NCBI GenBank assembly: GCA_029934845.1
Contig: JAOZLN010000140.1
Location: 1 to 6,807, forward strand
Direction of reading: 5' to 3'
DNA from: Candidatus Sabulitectum sp.
GTDB taxonomy: Bacteria; Fermentibacterota; Fermentibacteria; Fermentibacterales; JCC-6
Length of the DNA: 6,807 bases
Part shown: in pieces, positions 5,391 through 6,807 of the stretch
Position numbering within the stretch: the stretch's first letter is position 1
How the letters are laid out: each line of letters starts with the position of its first letter
The notes under the pieces: generated by a model
What the model was told of the DNA's origin: nothing
Databases searched by the model: none
The model's input: only the letters and a program-made list of their open reading frames with translations
Translations under genes and position numbers: made by a program

Positions 5391-6755
5391 ATGATCTCAT
5401 TTATCTGCAACAACAAAGAAATATCGGCAGACAGCCCAGGCGGGCTTCCTGTTCTTGACTGGATAAGAGCTCAGAATGGGCTGAAAGGCACCAAAGAAGG
5501 GTGCAGAGAGGGCGACTGCGGCGCATGTACTGTTGTTGTGGGTAAACCCGTAAAGAATGGAATTGAATACTCTGCTCTTTGTTCCTGCCTTCTGCCCCTG
5601 GGAGAGATCGCAGGCTGCCATCTGGTAACAATTGAAGGTCTTTCATCAGACAACAGCGACGAACTTACCCCGTTCCAAAGATCATTCTACGATGAAGCCG
5701 CTTCTCAGTGCGGATTCTGTACTCCGGGCATGATAATGAGCCTTACAGGCTGTCTTCTTGGTTCACCGGAACTTACTGTTTCTGCAGCCATGGAAGCTCT
5801 TGATGGGAATATCTGTCGATGTACCGGTTATGTTGCAGTAAAAAGATCTGTTCACAGTGTAATTGAAGCCCTTCCCCAAAAATGGGAGAATCGTCTGGAT
5901 ATGCTGATCGCCAACGGACACATTCCCGCCTACTTCAAAACCATCTCACAAAGACTGGGTAAACTGCCATCCAGCACAAATTCTTCTGATGGAACTGTTG
6001 TGGCGGGTGGAACAGATATCTATGTACACTCATCAAATAAGCTCTCCGGTGAGCAGCCGGATTTTCTCTGCCGCAGAGATGATCTGAACTACATCCGCAG
6101 GGACCGGGAAGTTGTAAGAGTTGGTTCAGCTGTTACATTCAACCAGCTGAGAAGATCCCCTGTGATTTCCAGTATCCTTCCGGGGTTGAAAAACTTTCTT
6201 TCAAAAGTTTCCTCAACTCAGATCCGGTCAAGAGCCACTGTGGGCGGAAACATTATTAACGCTTCTCCAATCGCAGACATGGCCATTGTATTTCTGGCAC
6301 TGGATGCCTCAGTAACCGTTTCCGGCAGATCAATACCTCTCCGGGAATTCTACCTCTCGTACAAAAAACTTGATATGCAGCCCGGGGATATCCTTACCGA
6401 GATATCGTTTCCCCTTCCGGAACCTGGATCTACCCTTTCATCATTGAAGGTAGCTAAACGGGAATTCCTGGATATCGCAAGCGTGAATTCATCAATGCTT
6501 TTCAGGATCGATAATGGTGTTATTCTGTTCGCAAGAGTTTCTGCCGGCGGTGTCTCTCCCATTCCATTGCTTCTGGCCAGGACCGGCAGCTATCTCTGCG
6601 GTCAAACCCTTTCGGAGGAAACCATAAAAGAGGCGTGCAAACTGGCCGAAAACGAGATCTCACCTATTAGTGATGTAAGAGGCTCAAAGCAATACAAGAT
6701 CCAGTTGTTGAAAGCACAGATCAGAGCTCACCTTTCAAGGGGTGTTCAGCAATGA
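5391..6755 (+). CDS. xdhA: Xanthine dehydrogenase-family small subunit, fused [2Fe-2S] and FAD domains
   Basis: Electron-transfer subunit of a molybdopterin hydroxylase, 454 residues. The N-terminal plant-type ferredoxin domain (about 1-80) has ligands C38, C43, C46 and probably C66 (GCREGDCGACT, then SCLLPL). The second, all-helical [2Fe-2S] domain (about 85-162) has C107, C110, C142 and C144 (QCGFCTPGMIM, NICRCTGY). The FAD domain follows, with VAGGTDI (204-210) and TVGGNIINASPIAD (283-296), then a CO-dehydrogenase flavoprotein C-terminal-like domain (about 347-450). This FeS-FAD fusion with a separate Mo subunit is the bacterial XdhA/XdhB layout; other hydroxylases such as CO dehydrogenase usually split FeS and FAD. 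Electrons should run from the Mo/W site through both clusters to FAD and NAD. The substrate (purine or other heterocycle) cannot be told from this subunit. All eight Cys ligands are present. The stop overlaps the next gene's start by 4 bp (ATGA). Confidence 0.93.
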   Translation: MISFICNNKEISADSPGGLPVLDWIRAQNGLKGTKEGCREGDCGACTVVVGKPVKNGIEYSALCSCLLPLGEIAGCHLVTIEGLSSDNSDELTPFQRSFYDEAASQCGFCTPGMIMSLTGCLLGSPELTVSAAMEALDGNICRCTGYVAVKRSVHSVIEALPQKWENRLDMLIANGHIPAYFKTISQRLGKLPSSTNSSDGTVVAGGTDIYVHSSNKLSGEQPDFLCRRDDLNYIRRDREVVRVGSAVTFNQLRRSPVISSILPGLKNFLSKVSSTQIRSRATVGGNIINASPIADMAIVFLALDASVTVSGRSIPLREFYLSYKKLDMQPGDILTEISFPLPEPGSTLSSLKVAKREFLDIASVNSSMLFRIDNGVILFARVSAGGVSPIPLLLARTGSYLCGQTLSEETIKEACKLAENEISPISDVRGSKQYKIQLLKAQIRAHLSRGVQQ

Positions 6756-6807
6756 AACACTTTGATGCAATTCTTCATGTACAGGGCAGATCCATTTTTG
6801 TGGGAGA
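6752..6807 (+). CDS. xdhB: Molybdopterin-binding large subunit of the xanthine dehydrogenase family, 5' fragment
   Basis: The ATG at 6752-6754 overlaps the xdhA stop (ATGA) and opens a frame that runs off the window's right edge. Only the first 18 codons are visible, beginning MKHFDAILHVQGRSIFVG. The HVQGRSIFVG segment resembles the HVTGxAxYVDD motif found near the start of the large Mo-binding subunit in this family. Position after an XdhA-type subunit, the 4-bp coupling and this motif together support the call. The active-site glutamate and substrate-pocket residues lie outside the window, so the substrate cannot be inferred. Confidence 0.75.
   Translation, partial: MKHFDAILHVQGRSIFVG

Overview
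The window (moderate GC, roughly mid-40s percent by eye) looks like chromosome from a bacterium, most likely a Gram-negative-type, possibly uncultured anaerobe. The clues are a lipoprotein signal on the binding protein, strong AGGAGG-type ribosome binding sites, a tungstate (tup) uptake system and a molybdenum/tungsten-hydroxylase gene pair. I cannot place the species from sequence alone.

Layout. (1) Bases 2-1384, plus strand: the 3' part of a hybrid sensor histidine kinase (PAS-like tail, HisKA, HATPase, receiver), cut by the window's left edge. (2) Bases 1385-1596: a short convergent gap holding a frameshifted, degenerate second copy of the 3' end of the neighbouring yaiI gene. (3) Bases 1597-5226, minus strand, read right to left: tupA (tungstate-binding lipoprotein), tupB (permease), tupC (ATPase with a C-terminal TOBE-like domain), then after a gap of about 140 bp a small conserved protein of unknown function and yaiI (UPF0178/DUF188). 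The overlaps (13, 4 and 8 bp) suggest two translationally coupled blocks, possibly one operon. (4) Bases 5227-5390: a divergent intergenic region with a candidate tupA promoter, a 13-bp perfect palindrome and several GTTCA repeats. (5) Bases 5391-6807, plus strand: xdhA-like fused [2Fe-2S]/FAD subunit overlapping by 4 bp the start of an xdhB-like molybdopterin subunit that runs off the right edge.

How it fits together. TupABC imports tungstate (or molybdate), and the divergently transcribed xanthine-dehydrogenase-family enzyme needs a Mo- or W-pterin cofactor. A shared control region between metal uptake and metal-using enzyme is a coherent unit and the main point of interest. I see no phage genes, insertion sequences, CRISPR arrays, tRNA or rRNA. 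No clearly new multi-gene system is visible; the most unusual items are the decayed yaiI copy, the structured divergent regulatory region and the unknown small gene coupled to yaiI.
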